This document shows, in pieces, positions 5,573 to 5,657 of a stretch of 5,657 nt of DNA. The DNA comes from Paludibacter sp. (GTDB taxonomy: Bacteria; Bacteroidota; Bacteroidia; Bacteroidales; Paludibacteraceae). How positions within the stretch are numbered: the first letter of the stretch is position 1; every line of letters begins with the position of its first letter. Under the pieces are notes generated by a model. It did not search any database and had not been told where the DNA came from. It was given only the letters and a program-made list of their open reading frames with translations. The stretch lies in assembly GCA_031284665.1 (NCBI GenBank), contig JAITXR010000267.1:1-5657 (forward strand), given 5' to 3'. A program made the translations under genes and the position numbers.

Positions 5573-5657
5573 TGCCTTTCTGCCTTTCTGTCTTCTTGTT
5601 TATTTATTAAGCGCAAGCGCTCTTTTATGTGAACAAAACGGCAATAAGACAAGAAGA
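5573..5657. repeat. 8-bp tandem repeat and partial inverted repeat cut by the window end
   Basis: TGCCTTTC occurs twice in tandem (5573-5588), followed by the diverged TGTCTTCT (5589-5596). TCTTCTTGT (5591-5599) has an exact inverted copy, ACAAGAAGA, at 5649-5657, the last nine bases. Between them lies the tight palindrome AGCGC-AA-GCGCT (5610-5621). The right arm may continue past the edge and pair with the TGCCTTTC units. The design, short repeated units in opposed arms, recalls the hairpin at 2586-2651. Confidence 0.45.

Larger units (their letters stand above)
5189..5657. other. Intergenic stretch without a credible gene
   Basis: No open frame here looks like a protein: frames are short, or rich in simple-sequence residues and lacking family motifs. 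The stretch holds a 13-bp hairpin (5243-5272), a small AT hairpin GATATT/AATATC (5284-5305), a GC-rich island (about 5401-5520), an A-rich direct repeat (5542-5575) and an 8-bp tandem repeat that begins an inverted repeat reaching the window edge (5573-5657). I see no tRNA, rRNA or CRISPR repeat. The pattern suggests a repeat-rich spacer between transcription units. Confidence 0.7.

Noticed and set aside
5398..5652. 84-codon open frame on the minus strand
   Set aside because: It starts with TTG, spans the GC island and the simple repeats, has no recognisable motif, and its composition changes abruptly within the frame, as expected for translated noncoding repeat DNA.

Overview
This window looks like chromosomal DNA from a Bacteroidetes bacterium, probably Bacteroidales. 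Four things point there. The glycogen synthase is of the GT3 (eukaryote-like) family, which among bacteria is mostly found in this phylum. The phosphorylase is the N-terminally extended Bacteroidetes type. Start codons are preceded by AT-rich leaders without a convincing Shine-Dalgarno. Several gene starts are preceded by TAnnTTTG, the Bacteroidetes primary sigma factor -7 motif. All recognisable genes lie on the minus strand, so transcription runs from high to low coordinates.

Layout from right to left, in the direction of transcription. Positions 5189-5657 hold no credible gene. They contain a 13-bp hairpin, a GC-rich noncoding island (about 5401-5520) in very AT-rich DNA, and an 8-bp tandem repeat that opens an inverted repeat cut by the window edge. 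A two-gene type II toxin-antitoxin operon follows: a small DUF2683-like antitoxin (4936-5130) whose 3' end overlaps a YoeB/Txe-family ribosome-dependent mRNA interferase (4701-4952). It has its own promoter and ends at a clear intrinsic terminator (4580-4623), with a REP-like hairpin in between. Next comes the GT3 glycogen synthase (2800-4443), where an internal ATG is a better start than the longer TTG-started frame. A 232-bp gap holds a weak terminator, a candidate promoter and a striking hairpin built from two sets of three 9-bp units. Last is a complete alpha-glucan (glycogen) phosphorylase (3-2567).

The synthase and phosphorylase form a storage-polysaccharide pair: one elongates alpha-1,4-glucan from a nucleotide sugar and the other releases glucose-1-phosphate from it. 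They lie on the same strand, but the gap suggests they can be expressed separately. The toxin-antitoxin pair appears functionally independent, is poorer in GC where sampled, and may be an acquired module.

No wholly new protein system is visible. The least explained parts are noncoding: the periodic 9-bp hairpin upstream of the phosphorylase, the REP-like hairpin behind the toxin gene, a near-perfect 24-bp palindrome beside the terminator, and the GC-rich island.
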